In this document: one piece after another, positions 38,664-48,188 of the stretch
Layout: the number at the start of each line of letters is the position of its first letter
Position numbering within the stretch: position 1 is the stretch's first letter
Origin: Serratia nevei
GTDB taxonomy: Bacteria > Pseudomonadota > Gammaproteobacteria > Enterobacterales > Enterobacteriaceae
Direction: 5' to 3'
NCBI RefSeq assembly: GCF_037948395.1
Contig: NZ_CP149940.1
Span: 2,294,001 to 2,358,000, forward strand
DNA: 64,000 bases
Notes under the pieces: model-generated
Seen by the model: only the letters and a program-made list of their open reading frames with translations
Told to the model about the DNA's origin: nothing
Database searches by the model: none
Made by a program: the position numbers and the translations under genes

Positions 38664-39593
38664 GTGGATAAACTCAATCGAATGGCGATATTCGCCACCG
38701 TGGTGGCGGAGGGGTCGCTGGCCGGCGCGGCGCGGCGGCTGAGCATGACGCCGTCGGCGGTCAGCCAGCATATGCGCTCGCTGGAGACGGCGCTCGGGGT
38801 GCCGTTGCTGCACCGCTCCACCCGTCGTCTGGCGCTGACCGAGGCGGGGGCGGCGTTTTACCCCGGCTGCGAGGCGATGCTGCAACAGGCGCAGCAGGCG
38901 GAACAGCGGCTGGCGGAGCTGCGGGATACGCTGGTGGGCGAGCTGCGCATCGCCACTCCGGTCGGCATCGGCGGCCGATCGCTGGCAGAGGCGCTGGCGC
39001 CGCTGCTGCAGGCGCATCCCAAGCTGACGCTGCGGGTGCTGGCGGACGATCGCATCGTCGATATGATAGAGCAGCGGGTCGACATTGCGCTGCGGGCCAA
39101 CCGGCAGCTGGCGGACGCTAATATGATCGCGCACCCGCTGACGGCATGGCCGATGGTGCTGTGCGCAGCACCGCGTTATCTCAGCCAGCATGGGGTGCCG
39201 GAAAAACCGCAGGATTTGGTGCAGCACCGCTGGATCTCCAGCGGCTACAGCGGGGCCCATCTGGACCTGCTGCACCAGTCCGGCCAGCAGGTTAAGCTGC
39301 GGCTGGCGGAAGGGCAGATCGTCAGCGAGAGCATGAACGTGATGCGCGCCTTTACCCGCGCCGGGCTGGGCATTTCCATTCAGCCGCTGTATGAAATTGG
39401 CGACGAGCTTCAGCGTGGCGAGCTGTTGCTGCTGCTGCCGGAGTGGCGGCCGGCGCCGCTGCGGCTGCACGCGCTGACGCTCGAGCGTAACGTGCCGGAG
39501 AAAAGCCGCCAGGCGCTGCGTTATTTGCGCGACTATTTTCGCCGCAATGGCGAAAAGGGACTTGCCAGCGGCGGCGATGGCGTCTTCAATTAG
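38664..39593 (+). CDS. LysR-type transcriptional regulator
   Basis: 309 residues, starting at GTG. The helix-turn-helix lies at about 17-36 (GSLAGAARRLSMTPSAVSQH), followed by the substrate-binding domain with PVGIGGRSLAEAL. It resembles the AaeR/CrgA-type group that controls neighbouring SDR genes. It is divergent from the SDR gene. The Shine-Dalgarno sequence is weak and an ATG at 38682 is an alternative start. Confidence 0.85.
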   Translation: MDKLNRMAIFATVVAEGSLAGAARRLSMTPSAVSQHMRSLETALGVPLLHRSTRRLALTEAGAAFYPGCEAMLQQAQQAEQRLAELRDTLVGELRIATPVGIGGRSLAEALAPLLQAHPKLTLRVLADDRIVDMIEQRVDIALRANRQLADANMIAHPLTAWPMVLCAAPRYLSQHGVPEKPQDLVQHRWISSGYSGAHLDLLHQSGQQVKLRLAEGQIVSESMNVMRAFTRAGLGISIQPLYEIGDELQRGELLLLLPEWRPAPLRLHALTLERNVPEKSRQALRYLRDYFRRNGEKGLASGGDGVFN

Positions 39594-39614
39594 CAAGAGA
39601 ACGCAGGAGGCCCC

Positions 39615-39854
39615 GTGGCGCAGCAGCTTGAATTTTTCGACATCCCCAGCCCGTGTCGCGGCATTTGTCAGGCCGACGACCGCGGATTCTGCCGTGGCTG
39701 CCTGCGCAGCCGCGAGGAGCGCTTCGGCTGGATGAGCATGAGCGACGCGCAGAAGCGCGAGGTGCTGCGCCTTTGCCGTCAACGCTTCCTGCGCCTGCAA
39801 CGCGCCAATAAAGCGCCCGACGAGCCGCTGCCGGAACAGCCGTCGCTGTTTTAA
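39615..39854 (+). CDS. ydhL: DUF1289 protein YdhL
   Basis: 79 residues with four conserved cysteines in SPCRGICQADDRGFCRGCLRS, probably a small metal- or cluster-binding site, then WMSMSDAQKREVLRLC. It matches E. coli YdhL over its full length, including the terminal EQPSLF. Start GTG at 39615 with AGGAGG upstream. Function unknown. Confidence 0.9.
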   Translation: MAQQLEFFDIPSPCRGICQADDRGFCRGCLRSREERFGWMSMSDAQKREVLRLCRQRFLRLQRANKAPDEPLPEQPSLF

Positions 39855-39953
39855 CCTTTCCTGATCTGCCGCACGTTCGTGTGGCTTACCGCTTCCCTGT
39901 GCCTCACCGGCTTGTGTATGCTGGCTGACAACTAATGTCATGAGGTTTTCGCA

Positions 39954-40850
39954 ATGGTAGAACGTATACGTCTCGCGCCGCAGGGGCCTGAATTTTCCCG
40001 CATGATTTGCGGTTACTGGCGGTTGATGGAATGGGGCATGTCGCCGCAGCAGCTGCTGACGTTCATCGAACAGCATGTTGAACTGGGCGTCACCACCGCC
40101 GACCACGCGGATATCTACGGGGGTTACGCCTGCGAACAGGCGTTCGGCGACGCGCTGCGCCTGAAGCCGGCGCTGCGCCAGTCGCTGGAGCTGGTGACCA
40201 AGTGCGGCATCGCCACCACCGCCAAGCCCGGCAACCCGATCGGCCATTACATCACCGACCGCGACCATATCGTACAGAGCGCGGAACAATCGCTGCGCCA
40301 TCTGCATACCGACTACCTCGATCTGCTGTTGATCCACCGGCCGGATCCGTTGATGGATGCCGACGACGTGGCCGAAGCCTTCGTCGCGCTGCATAAAAGC
40401 GGCAAGGTGCGCCATTTCGGCGTTTCCAACTTTACGCCCGCGCAGTTCCAGCTATTGCAGTCGCGCCTGCCGTTCACGCTGGCGACCAACCAGGTGGAGA
40501 TCTCGCCGATTCACCAGCCGGCCATTCTCGACGGCACGCTCGACCAGTGCCAGCAACTGCGCATCAAGCCGATGGCCTGGTCCTGCCTGGGGGGCGGGCG
40601 CCTGTTCAACGACGCCGAGTTCCAGCCGCTGCGCGACGAGCTACAGCGGGTGGCGCAAGAGATCGGCGCCGATACCATTGAACAGGTGGTGTACGCCTGG
40701 GTGATGCGTCTGCCGTCGTCGCCGCTGCCGATTATCGGCTCCGGCAAGATTGAGCGGGTGCGCTCGGCGCTGAAGGCGCAGAAGCTGGTACTGAACCGCC
40801 AGCAGTGGTTCCGCATTCGCAAGGCGGCGCTGGGGTATGACGTGCCTTAA
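39954..40850 (+). CDS. ydhF: Aldo/keto reductase YdhF
   Basis: 298 residues, NADPH-dependent TIM-barrel reductase. Catalytic tetrad: Asp/Tyr in DHADIYGGYACE, Lys in LVTKCGIAT and His in LLIHRPDPLMD; cofactor site IIGSGKIERV near the C-terminus. Same length as E. coli YdhF. The physiological substrate is unknown. Confidence 0.94.
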   Translation: MVERIRLAPQGPEFSRMICGYWRLMEWGMSPQQLLTFIEQHVELGVTTADHADIYGGYACEQAFGDALRLKPALRQSLELVTKCGIATTAKPGNPIGHYITDRDHIVQSAEQSLRHLHTDYLDLLLIHRPDPLMDADDVAEAFVALHKSGKVRHFGVSNFTPAQFQLLQSRLPFTLATNQVEISPIHQPAILDGTLDQCQQLRIKPMAWSCLGGGRLFNDAEFQPLRDELQRVAQEIGADTIEQVVYAWVMRLPSSPLPIIGSGKIERVRSALKAQKLVLNRQQWFRIRKAALGYDVP

Positions 40851-40870
40851 GGCGGAGCAAAAAAGAGGAA

Positions 40871-40903
40871 AGCCGGGCGACGAAAGCGCCCGGCTTTTTT
40901 TAC
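40871..40903. terminator. Terminator between ydhF and lipA
   Basis: Perfect 9-bp stem (agccgggcg/cgcccggct) with a 7-base loop and seven T rightwards. It ends ydhF and, less clearly, lipA. Confidence 0.88.
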
Positions 40904-40911
40904 GCCGATCC

Positions 40912-42756
40912 TTAGGCCAACACCACCTGATCGGTGTTGAAGTGATCGAGCGAGACGCCGATCAGCGTGACCTGGCTGTGGCCGAAGGCCAGCACCAGAT
41001 CGTCGTTTTGCTGCGTGGCGTAGTCGCGGATATTTCCGCTGGCGCCTTCGGTGCCGATAAACACCAGCTTATCGGTGGCGTTGAAGCCATACAGCTGGTC
41101 GCGGCCAAAATCGCCGCTGAACAGGAAGGTATTGCCGTTGCCGACGCCCTTCAGGATGTCATCGCCGCTGCCGCCGACGAAGGTCAGGTTGCCGCCGGCA
41201 TGGCCGATCAGCGTGTCGTTGCCGGCGTTGCCGAACAGCCAGGCGTCGTGGCTGCGAGCCTGCAGGACGTCATCGCCGTCGCCGCCGGTGGTGGCAGCGG
41301 CATAGGCTTTGATGCCCGAATCCGATTTCAATCCGGCCGCGGTCACCTGATGATCCACCTCTTTGCTGAAAATCAACCAGGAGGTTTCTTTGCTGCGCAG
41401 GGTGCTGATGTCGTCCGCCAGCGTAATGCCGCCTTTGGCGTCGCGCAGGTAAAGCGTATTGCCATCGTAGGCGACCTCGGTGTTCTTCAGCGCCTGTTGG
41501 GTATCGAAGGTATTGTGGCCTTTGCCGCCGGCGATCAGGTTGTAGCCGCCGGCGTCGCGGAAGATATCGTCGCCGTCGCGGCCCTCGAGATAATCGTTGC
41601 CTTTGCCGCCCTTGATCAAATCATTGCCGTCGCTGCCGATGATAAACGTCGGCCCGCTGTGCGTCTCCGCGTTGCGGTTCAGGTCTTCCACCCAGGTATT
41701 GCCGCGCGTCACGTTAGACAGGTTGGAGACGATGATGGTCGAGTCCTTGTCGGTCAGCGAATAGAACTCGGAGTTCAGCACCCGCATCAGCCCGTCCTGA
41801 TAGAAGAACGGCAGGTGCGACAGCCAGGTTGGAATGTTGAGAATGGAAAACGGCAGCAGGTTCCAGGCGTCCGACGCGTAATGGTCGTTGAAGTTGACGA
41901 TATTGTTGGTGGCGGAGGCGTGCGGCGCATCGTGGACGCCCAGTGACGGCAGGGTTAGCGAGGTGCCGTCGAGCGCACGAAACACCGGATCGTTTTCGTA
42001 GCCGATGTTGATCACCTTGCCGCCGGCTTCGTACTGGGTCGGCGAGGCGAAGGCAACATAGTTGGATTGCGCGTAGAAGCCGCCCCAGTTGGCGTCGCTC
42101 TGCGCAGCCATGCTGTTGACCGCCAGCCCGCCGAGGCTGTGGCCGCTGACCACCACGTCCTCGCCGCTCAGCCCGTGCGCCTGCGCGAACTTCGCTACGT
42201 CGCCCAGCAGATTGCCGAAGGCGTTCAGCGCGTAGCCGTCAGCGTAGCCTTTCGGCCCGAAACCGGCCAGCAGATCGTTAATCACATCGCCAATGGTATC
42301 GCCGATCAGCGACTCGCGTGGGCCGCTGGTACCGCGAAATGAGATGCCAATGGCGGTGAGATTGCCTTCGCTGTCATATTTGCCCAGCACCTCGGCCTGA
42401 GCGGTGGTGTAACCGGCGGTCTCACCGTAGTAGGTGCCGCGTGCATCGGTTTTGCCGGCGTAACCCAGCTGCGCGGCGCTGATGACCGACCAGCCCGCAT
42501 TGTTCACCGCCTCCTGCGCGGCCTGTTCTGAGTCGGGGTTCCAGGGAAGGCCGGGCAGGCCGCCCTGCGATTGGGTGCTGCCGATGAGCGCGGTGATCAG
42601 CGTCAGCGGCAGGCCCAGCCCGAAACCGGTCTGGTGGTAGCCTTCGTCGAAGCCGTTATCGATATTGTGGTAAGCGTAGGTAGAGATGGCCAAGGCGTCG
42701 GAAAACAGCGTTTTCGACGCGTTTTCGTCCAAATCCTTATAGCTAAAGATGCCCAT
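40912..42756 (-). CDS. lipA: Extracellular family I.3 lipase LipA
   Basis: 614-residue secreted lipase. The N-terminal alpha/beta-hydrolase domain (about 1-370) has the nucleophile Ser207 in VVSGHSLGGLAV. The C-terminal RTX region has nonapeptide repeats such as GSDGNDLIKGGKGNDYLEG and GGSGDDILKG that bind calcium. There is no N-terminal signal peptide, and the C-terminus ends in a hydrophobic VVLA, as expected for type I (LipBCD) secretion. It closely matches the known S. marcescens lipase. The exporter genes are not in this window. Confidence 0.97.
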   Translation of the reverse strand: MGIFSYKDLDENASKTLFSDALAISTYAYHNIDNGFDEGYHQTGFGLGLPLTLITALIGSTQSQGGLPGLPWNPDSEQAAQEAVNNAGWSVISAAQLGYAGKTDARGTYYGETAGYTTAQAEVLGKYDSEGNLTAIGISFRGTSGPRESLIGDTIGDVINDLLAGFGPKGYADGYALNAFGNLLGDVAKFAQAHGLSGEDVVVSGHSLGGLAVNSMAAQSDANWGGFYAQSNYVAFASPTQYEAGGKVINIGYENDPVFRALDGTSLTLPSLGVHDAPHASATNNIVNFNDHYASDAWNLLPFSILNIPTWLSHLPFFYQDGLMRVLNSEFYSLTDKDSTIIVSNLSNVTRGNTWVEDLNRNAETHSGPTFIIGSDGNDLIKGGKGNDYLEGRDGDDIFRDAGGYNLIAGGKGHNTFDTQQALKNTEVAYDGNTLYLRDAKGGITLADDISTLRSKETSWLIFSKEVDHQVTAAGLKSDSGIKAYAAATTGGDGDDVLQARSHDAWLFGNAGNDTLIGHAGGNLTFVGGSGDDILKGVGNGNTFLFSGDFGRDQLYGFNATDKLVFIGTEGASGNIRDYATQQNDDLVLAFGHSQVTLIGVSLDHFNTDQVVLA

Positions 42757-42957
42757 ATCAGTTCCTTATGAATTATGCCGCCTGGCCGGGGAGTGAACTC
42801 TCATGCGTCGGCGGTGGAAACAGGGAAACAACGTTAGCCGAACGACAGCTGGTCAGAGGACCAACATCGGTAGAAATAGTATTAGCCCTAAATATTAGGT
42901 GTGCGAATCAAATTGGCGAGATTGTGCGTTGGTTAACAGTGCCTGCGCCGGCTCTCC

Positions 42958-42963
42958 TATACT
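42958..42963 (+). promoter_or_regulatory. Probable sodC -10 element
   Basis: ctctccTATACT about 35 bases before sodC is a good -10; the preceding C suits RpoS, which controls sodC in E. coli. No clear -35 is seen. Confidence 0.5.
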
Positions 42964-42997
42964 GAAAGCTCAGCACAGACATTAAGGAGACTGATTG

Positions 42998-43519
42998 ATG
43001 AAACGTTATTGGTATGCAGCACTTGGCCTGATGGCGTGTGGCGCGGCTCAGGCGGCGACAACCGACGTCGAGATGCACCTGGTGACCGGGCAGGGGATCG
43101 GTCAGGATATCGGCAAGGTGGTCATCAGCGAAACGCCGTATGGCTTGCTGTTCACGCCGAGCCTGAAAGCGTTGCCGGCCGGGGTTCATGGCTTCCACGT
43201 GCATGAAAAAGGCAGCTGCGAGCCGGGGATGAAGGACGGCAAAGCGGTGGCGGCGCTGGCGGCCGGCGGGCATTTTGATCCGCAAAAGACCGGGAAGCAC
43301 CTCGGGCCGTATGCCGACGGGCATCTGGGTGATTTGCCTGCCATCTATGTGACCGCCGACGGCATGGCGAACTATCCGGTGTTGGCGCCGCGGCTGAAAA
43401 AAATCAGTGAAATTGAGGGCAAGGCGCTGATGGTGCACGCCGGCGGCGATAACCACTCGGATCACCCATTGCCGCTCGGCGGCGGCGGTGAGCGTTTCGC
43501 CTGCGGGGTGATCAAGTGA
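42998..43519 (+). CDS. sodC: Periplasmic Cu/Zn superoxide dismutase SodC
   Basis: 173 residues with a signal peptide ending AQA. Copper and zinc ligands lie in [36 protein letters not shown] and [11 protein letters not shown]; paired cysteines (GSCEPG and ERFACGVI) form the family disulfide. The ATG at 42998 has AAGGAG upstream. It protects the periplasm from external superoxide. Confidence 0.96.
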   Translation: MKRYWYAALGLMACGAAQAATTDVEMHLVTGQGIGQDIGKVVISETPYGLLFTPSLKALPAGVHGFHVHEKGSCEPGMKDGKAVAALAAGGHFDPQKTGKHLGPYADGHLGDLPAIYVTADGMANYPVLAPRLKKISEIEGKALMVHAGGDNHSDHPLPLGGGGERFACGVIK

Positions 43520-45550
43520 TCACCCGCCGCTAACGGCCGGCGCGGTGGCGGGCTGGCCCATCGCCTGCTGCAACTGCTGCAGCGAGCAGTAGAGTCGCCA
43601 AATCAGACCGGCCAAATCGCGCGCCGCCTGTTCCGGGTGGTGCGCCAGCGCGTTGCTCATGCGCAGCAGCTCCTGCAGCGTGGCGTCCAGCGAACTGTGC
43701 TGCACGCCTTTCTCCGTCATGATACCGCGCAGGCAGTGGATGCAGACATCGCGCACCGCCGACAGCGGATCGGAACGGGTTTGCCAGTCGCGCAGCTGCC
43801 AGACGATATGGCTGCAGTTGAGCAGCACCACGCCCCAGCGCAGCAGCCAGGTGCGCGCTTCCTGATCCTGACTTTGATTGAGCTGGCTGATGCGATGGTA
43901 GATCAGCGATTCGAACTGGCTTTCGCTCTGCTGCGGCCTTTTGCTCAACTGATCGATAAAATCGCGCCGCAGCGCGCGGATAATGCGGCGGCTTTTGCGT
44001 TTGTCCGAGCTGGGGCGCAGGATCTGAAACGCCAGCCCGGCCAGCAGTACGCCGACGACTTTAGCGATGTTGTCATTGATGAAGGACTGGTAGTCATAGC
44101 TCGGCGGGTTGCTGACGGTCAGGAACGACCCCATAAAGACGATCAGCTGCCCCCAAAGCGCGGCATAAGGCGGATTCTGCAGCTTGAGCATCTGCATGGT
44201 CACCAGGATCGGAAACAGGAAGGCGCAGAACACCCAGAAGTCGTCAATCTGGATCATCAAACCGAATTTTACTACGAAGCAGACGACCGAGAGCAGCAGC
44301 ACCGCCTTGAGCAAGGTGCTGACGCTGTTGATCGGTGAAGGCGTCGAGGAGTAGAGCACGCAGCTGATGGCGGTGAGCGTCAGCGCCGCGCTGCCGGCGT
44401 CCCACTGCGTGTTGATCCAATAGGCGCAGCCGATCACGATGCACAAAAAGGTGCGCAGGCCGTTGTAGGCGGCTTCGTAGCTGTCGGTATGGCGCGCCAG
44501 CGAGGTGACGCGCGGCGGCTGGAGATCGCTGACCGCCGTGGCGCTCTCCAGCCGCTGCAGCCAGCGGTTGCAGCGCAGGTAAAGCCAGCAGAAATGGCGC
44601 AGGCGCAGCCAGAAGGCGCGGTGGCGGTAGTCCGTAGGCTCTTGCGGCGCGATCTGCTGAAGCAGGCGCGCCAAACGGTATTTGTCGGTGGCGGGATCGC
44701 GCAGCTCGTCCAGCAATTGCGTCAGCACCGGCATCAGATTGGCGGGGCGATCCGGCCAGTTCAGCAGCATGCGGCGCAGGCTGGAGATAACGCTGGTAAT
44801 GCGCAACTGCTGGTGCAGCAGATAGTTGAGCAGGTTATTTTGCCGCCGCAGCCGGTAGTGGCTCCAGAACGCCTGAATACGCAGCAGGTTCATGGTCAGG
44901 ATCTGGCCGATGACCCCTTCGTGCGAGGTGCGCATCTGGGCGGTGATCTCCGGCTGCCACAGCATGGCGGCGTGCTCCAACAGGCGTAGCTGCATGCGCC
45001 GCAGCGAGGTCAGCAGCGCTTCGCCGTCGGAGGTACTGGGCAGGATCATCATCATCAATCCGCCGCACAGAATGCCGGTGATCACTTCGCAAACCCGCGC
45101 CTGCGCGATATCGAAAATCTGCTGGGTATCGGTGACGTTGACCGTGCCGAAGGCGATGATGGCGGCGGTATAGCCCGCCAGCGCGAACGCGTAAGAGACG
45201 TTGTTTTGGTAATGGTTGGAGATATAGGTGCACAGCCCGATCCACGCGGCGATGAACAGCGTAAACAGCCAGGGATCGTTCAGACAGTGGCCGGCGATCG
45301 CCACCGACGCGGCGGCACCCATCAGGCTGCCGAAGATGCGGCCGATGCTTTTGCTGATCACGCCGCCGACGGTGGGGAAACTCACCACTGCGGCGGAGGT
45401 GAGCGCCCAAGAGGGCTCGTCGAGCTCGAGCACGAACGCCACCCACAGCGCGAGACACATCGCCAGTGAATTGCGCAGCGCATAGCGCCATTGGCCGCCG
45501 GTCGCCTTACCCCAGGGGGTGCGGCTCCACTCCAAAAAAGGCAGGTTCAC
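43520..45550 (-). CDS. ydhK: FUSC-family inner-membrane efflux subunit YdhK
   Basis: 676-residue fusaric-acid-resistance/AaeB-like protein with two blocks of membrane spans (about 25-180 and 370-510) separated by cytoplasmic helices. With the periplasmic adaptor YdhJ and the small YdhI it forms a tripartite-type exporter, possibly for aromatic acids. Same order as E. coli ydhIJK. It begins 3 bases after ydhJ ends. Confidence 0.92.
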   Translation of the reverse strand: MNLPFLEWSRTPWGKATGGQWRYALRNSLAMCLALWVAFVLELDEPSWALTSAAVVSFPTVGGVISKSIGRIFGSLMGAAASVAIAGHCLNDPWLFTLFIAAWIGLCTYISNHYQNNVSYAFALAGYTAAIIAFGTVNVTDTQQIFDIAQARVCEVITGILCGGLMMMILPSTSDGEALLTSLRRMQLRLLEHAAMLWQPEITAQMRTSHEGVIGQILTMNLLRIQAFWSHYRLRRQNNLLNYLLHQQLRITSVISSLRRMLLNWPDRPANLMPVLTQLLDELRDPATDKYRLARLLQQIAPQEPTDYRHRAFWLRLRHFCWLYLRCNRWLQRLESATAVSDLQPPRVTSLARHTDSYEAAYNGLRTFLCIVIGCAYWINTQWDAGSAALTLTAISCVLYSSTPSPINSVSTLLKAVLLLSVVCFVVKFGLMIQIDDFWVFCAFLFPILVTMQMLKLQNPPYAALWGQLIVFMGSFLTVSNPPSYDYQSFINDNIAKVVGVLLAGLAFQILRPSSDKRKSRRIIRALRRDFIDQLSKRPQQSESQFESLIYHRISQLNQSQDQEARTWLLRWGVVLLNCSHIVWQLRDWQTRSDPLSAVRDVCIHCLRGIMTEKGVQHSSLDATLQELLRMSNALAHHPEQAARDLAGLIWRLYCSLQQLQQAMGQPATAPAVSGG

Positions 45551-45553
45551 ACT

Positions 45554-46417
45554 TTAGTTCCGCTGATGAATCGAAATGGTGCAGGTGGTGCCGGCGACCA
45601 GCGTCAAATCGGCGGGCACGTTGAGCAATTTTATCCGTACCGGCACGCGCTGAGCCAAACGCACCCAGGGAACATTAGGCTTAACGTCCATTAATAGATC
45701 GTTGCTGCTGTCGACGCTCTGATCGTAAATGGCGCGGCCGATGCTCTCTACTTCCCCCTGCAGCGGCGTGTTGCCGTTATATAAAACGATGTCCGCTTTA
45801 TTGCCTTCTTTTATATGCTTCAGCTTGGTTTCTTCGAAATAACCGAGTACATAAAACGAATGTACATCCACCAACGCCACCAGCGGCGTGCCGGCGTTGG
45901 CGTAGTTCCCGACCCGTGCCTGCAGATTGGTGATATAGCCGTCGGTTGGCGCGTAAATTTTGGTTTTGCTCAAATTCCATTTGGCCTGTTCCAGGTTGGC
46001 CAGGGCTGCTTTATAGGCGGCCTTCATTGCCTGAGCGGCTAAATTGGACGCGTCCAAATCTTCAGCGGAAATAACGTTACGCGGCAAACCGCGGCGGCGG
46101 GCGGCCTCGTGGTCTGCCTTGGCCAGATCGGATTGCGCTTTTGCCACCGCGGCCTCAGCATTGTCCAGCGCGATCTGGTAGGGCACCGGGTCGAGGGTAA
46201 AAATCAGACTTCCCGCAGGTACGAACTGATTGTCATTCGCGCTTATTTTCTCTAATCTTCCAGAGACTTCAGGGGTGATATTGACGAGTTCGGCGCGCAC
46301 TTTTCCATCACGGGTCCATGGGGATTGCATATAATAATTCCAGAGCCACCAACCGGCGCAGACGGCAATGGCGCAGACGATCACCGTAGAAAAGTATTTT
46401 AATGTTTTATGCTGCAT
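45554..46417 (-). CDS. ydhJ: HlyD-type periplasmic adaptor YdhJ
   Basis: 287-residue membrane-fusion protein: one N-terminal membrane anchor (about 8-28), the lipoyl half-motifs around ITPEVSGRLEKI and KIYAPTDGYITNLQARVGNY, a coiled-coil hairpin between (about 90-150) and a beta-barrel. Adaptor for YdhK. It starts MQHKTLKYFST, as in E. coli YdhJ. Middle gene of ydhIJK. Confidence 0.93.
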   Translation of the reverse strand: MQHKTLKYFSTVIVCAIAVCAGWWLWNYYMQSPWTRDGKVRAELVNITPEVSGRLEKISANDNQFVPAGSLIFTLDPVPYQIALDNAEAAVAKAQSDLAKADHEAARRRGLPRNVISAEDLDASNLAAQAMKAAYKAALANLEQAKWNLSKTKIYAPTDGYITNLQARVGNYANAGTPLVALVDVHSFYVLGYFEETKLKHIKEGNKADIVLYNGNTPLQGEVESIGRAIYDQSVDSSNDLLMDVKPNVPWVRLAQRVPVRIKLLNVPADLTLVAGTTCTISIHQRN

Positions 46418-46420
46418 GGG

Positions 46421-46657
46421 TTACCAACTCGCTAAAATCCATAAGGAACCGCTGACGGTCAGAACGAAAATGGACAGGTCCATCAACATGGGATGCCAGA
46501 TTTCACCGGAATACATCCAGTCTCTCAGCAGCTGATGAATCAGCAGCCATAAGACCAGTCCTAGTAAAAAAGCTTTAAATATAGGTGGAAAATAAAGCGA
46601 TGCCCCCAGGACCAAATCGGGTAAGGGGGATGAGGTGTGTAACCATGATGTATTCAC
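46421..46657 (-). CDS. ydhI: DUF1656 small membrane protein YdhI
   Basis: 78 residues, two predicted membrane spans (about 26-44 and 58-77) with the family motif [17 protein letters not shown]. Start GTG at 46657 with AGGGA upstream. First gene of the ydhIJK efflux operon, divergent from slyA, whose product may control it. Confidence 0.88.
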   Translation of the reverse strand: MNTSWLHTSSPLPDLVLGASLYFPPIFKAFLLGLVLWLLIHQLLRDWMYSGEIWHPMLMDLSIFVLTVSGSLWILASW

Positions 46658-46809
46658 ATTAACAATCCCTAAGGGTGAATATGTTGAATATTTGCATAAC
46701 GATTAAACAATAGCGGCTAAAAATAGTGGCTATTTCCACAATATACATTATATACATTTGTGTTTTTAATGTGAGTTACCCAAAATAGTCTAAACTCTGG
46801 GAGGTAATG

Positions 46810-46821
46810 TTAGCATGCTAA
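46810..46821. promoter_or_regulatory. SlyA operator
   Basis: ttagcatgctaa is a perfect 12-bp palindrome that differs from the SlyA consensus TTAGCAAGCTAA by one base. It lies 17 bases before the slyA start, consistent with autorepression, and may also affect ydhIJK. Confidence 0.75.
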
Positions 46822-46837
46822 TTATAAGGAGGGGGAA

Positions 46838-47269
46838 GTGGAGTCAACATTAGGTTCAGATTTAGCACGATTAGTTCGTGTTTGGCGCGCGCTCATCGAT
46901 CATCGGCTCAAGCCGTTGGAGCTGACCCAAACGCACTGGGTCACTTTGCACAATATCAATCGCTTGCCGCCGGAGCAGTCGCAAATCCAGCTGGCCAAGG
47001 CGATCGGTATCGAGCAACCATCACTGGTTCGCACGTTGGACCAACTGGAGGAGAAGGGGCTGATCACGCGCCATACCTGTGCCAACGATCGCCGCGCGAA
47101 GCGCATCAAGCTGACCGACGCGGCCGATCCGATCATCAGGGAAGTGGACAGTGTGATCACGTCGACACGCAGTGAGATTTTAAGCGGCATTACCGCCGAC
47201 GAAGTGCATCTGTTGGTAGGGCTGATTGGCAAGTTAGAACAAAATATCACCGAACTGCAGAACAAATAA
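46838..47269 (+). CDS. slyA: MarR-family regulator SlyA
   Basis: 143-residue dimeric winged-helix regulator that counteracts H-NS and controls envelope and virulence-type genes. It has the recognition region [22 protein letters not shown] and wing [11 protein letters not shown]. Start GTG at 46838 (AAGGAGGGGG upstream); the sequence begins [14 protein letters not shown] like E. coli SlyA. Confidence 0.96.
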   Translation: MESTLGSDLARLVRVWRALIDHRLKPLELTQTHWVTLHNINRLPPEQSQIQLAKAIGIEQPSLVRTLDQLEEKGLITRHTCANDRRAKRIKLTDAADPIIREVDSVITSTRSEILSGITADEVHLLVGLIGKLEQNITELQNK

Positions 47270-47315
47270 TAATATTCTTATTTTCTACGATTACAGTTTC
47301 ACAGCATCAGAAATA

Positions 47316-47342
47316 AAACCGGAGGCGATTGCCTCCGGTTTG
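47316..47342. terminator. Terminator between slyA and slyB
   Basis: Perfect 11-bp stem (aaaccggaggc/gcctccggttt) with a 4-base loop lies between the convergent genes; T-tracts are short on both sides. Confidence 0.75.
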
Positions 47343-47361
47343 CCGTTTGTCGCCGACTGAC

Positions 47362-47826
47362 TTACAGCGGAGAGACGGTGATGGTGTCGCCCATGCGCGC
47401 CATGCGCACGCGCTGGCCTGGGCTGAACTTGGTGTCGCCCGCTTTCTGTACCACCACGATGTTCTCTTTCTGGTCGGTTTTGATTTCCAGCTCGTAGCCT
47501 GAGGTACGGCCGGCCACTTCACCGATGCTGTTGCCCGCCGCGCCGCCGGCGATGGCGCCCGCCGCGGTAGCCAGCGTACGGCCGGTGCCGCCGCCTACGG
47601 TGTTACCCAACAGGCCGCCAATCACTGCGCCGCCGATCATCCCCAAGGCGTTGGAGCCTTCGCCGCCCTGGATTTTAACCGGACGCACGGAAACCAGCGT
47701 CCCGTAGGTGACGTTCTGCACCTGCTTGGCCTGCGAGGACGAGTAGACATCGCCGGACATGGATTCATTGGCACAGCCGGCCAGCGTAACGGCGGCGACG
47801 GCAACGACGAGAAGACGCTTGATCAT
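47362..47826 (-). CDS. slyB: Outer-membrane lipoprotein SlyB
   Basis: 154 residues. Signal peptide with lipobox LAGC (Cys18), then a glycine-zipper region (GMIGGAVIGGLLGNTVGGG, GAIAGGAAGNS) and a soluble C-terminal domain. In E. coli SlyB oligomers stabilise the outer membrane under LPS stress, and the gene is PhoP-controlled. The ATG at 47826 gives the family length. A PhoP-type box lies 139 bases upstream. Confidence 0.94.
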   Translation of the reverse strand: MIKRLLVVAVAAVTLAGCANESMSGDVYSSSQAKQVQNVTYGTLVSVRPVKIQGGEGSNALGMIGGAVIGGLLGNTVGGGTGRTLATAAGAIAGGAAGNSIGEVAGRTSGYELEIKTDQKENIVVVQKAGDTKFSPGQRVRMARMGDTITVSPL

Positions 47827-47964
47827 ACAAAACTCCTGATGGTAGTAGTCCATAACCTGGCAATGCTCTCCAGGCAAGATTCAGTGAAAATGATAGACAA
47901 AGTATGGCTGAAAGTTGACACACCGCCATGCTCCATCGCTGCACGCAGCTTAACTTTTCTCTGT

Positions 47965-47981
47965 TCAACCAATAATAAACC
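47965..47981 (-). promoter_or_regulatory. PhoP box before slyB
   Basis: On the minus strand ggttta-ttatt-ggttga matches the PhoP direct repeat (G/T)GTTTA-N5-(G/T)GTTTA at 11 of 12 positions. A TTAAGC possible -10 follows after 11 bases. Confidence 0.75.
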
Positions 47982-48188
47982 GCGGTTTACCTTTATGACA
48001 GCCTTGGCGACATTCCGTTGCCTGTTATGGCACGGTTTAACACATTACATGTGCCACAGAGGCGCCGGGAGGCGGTGTCTGGCTCACGGCCTGTAAAAAA
48101 AGCATCATAATTCATGGCGTTAATCCGGCAATTCTGGTTTATTTGTCAGGATAAAATTTGCTTACCGCGCGGGTTAGAGGATGTTGCT

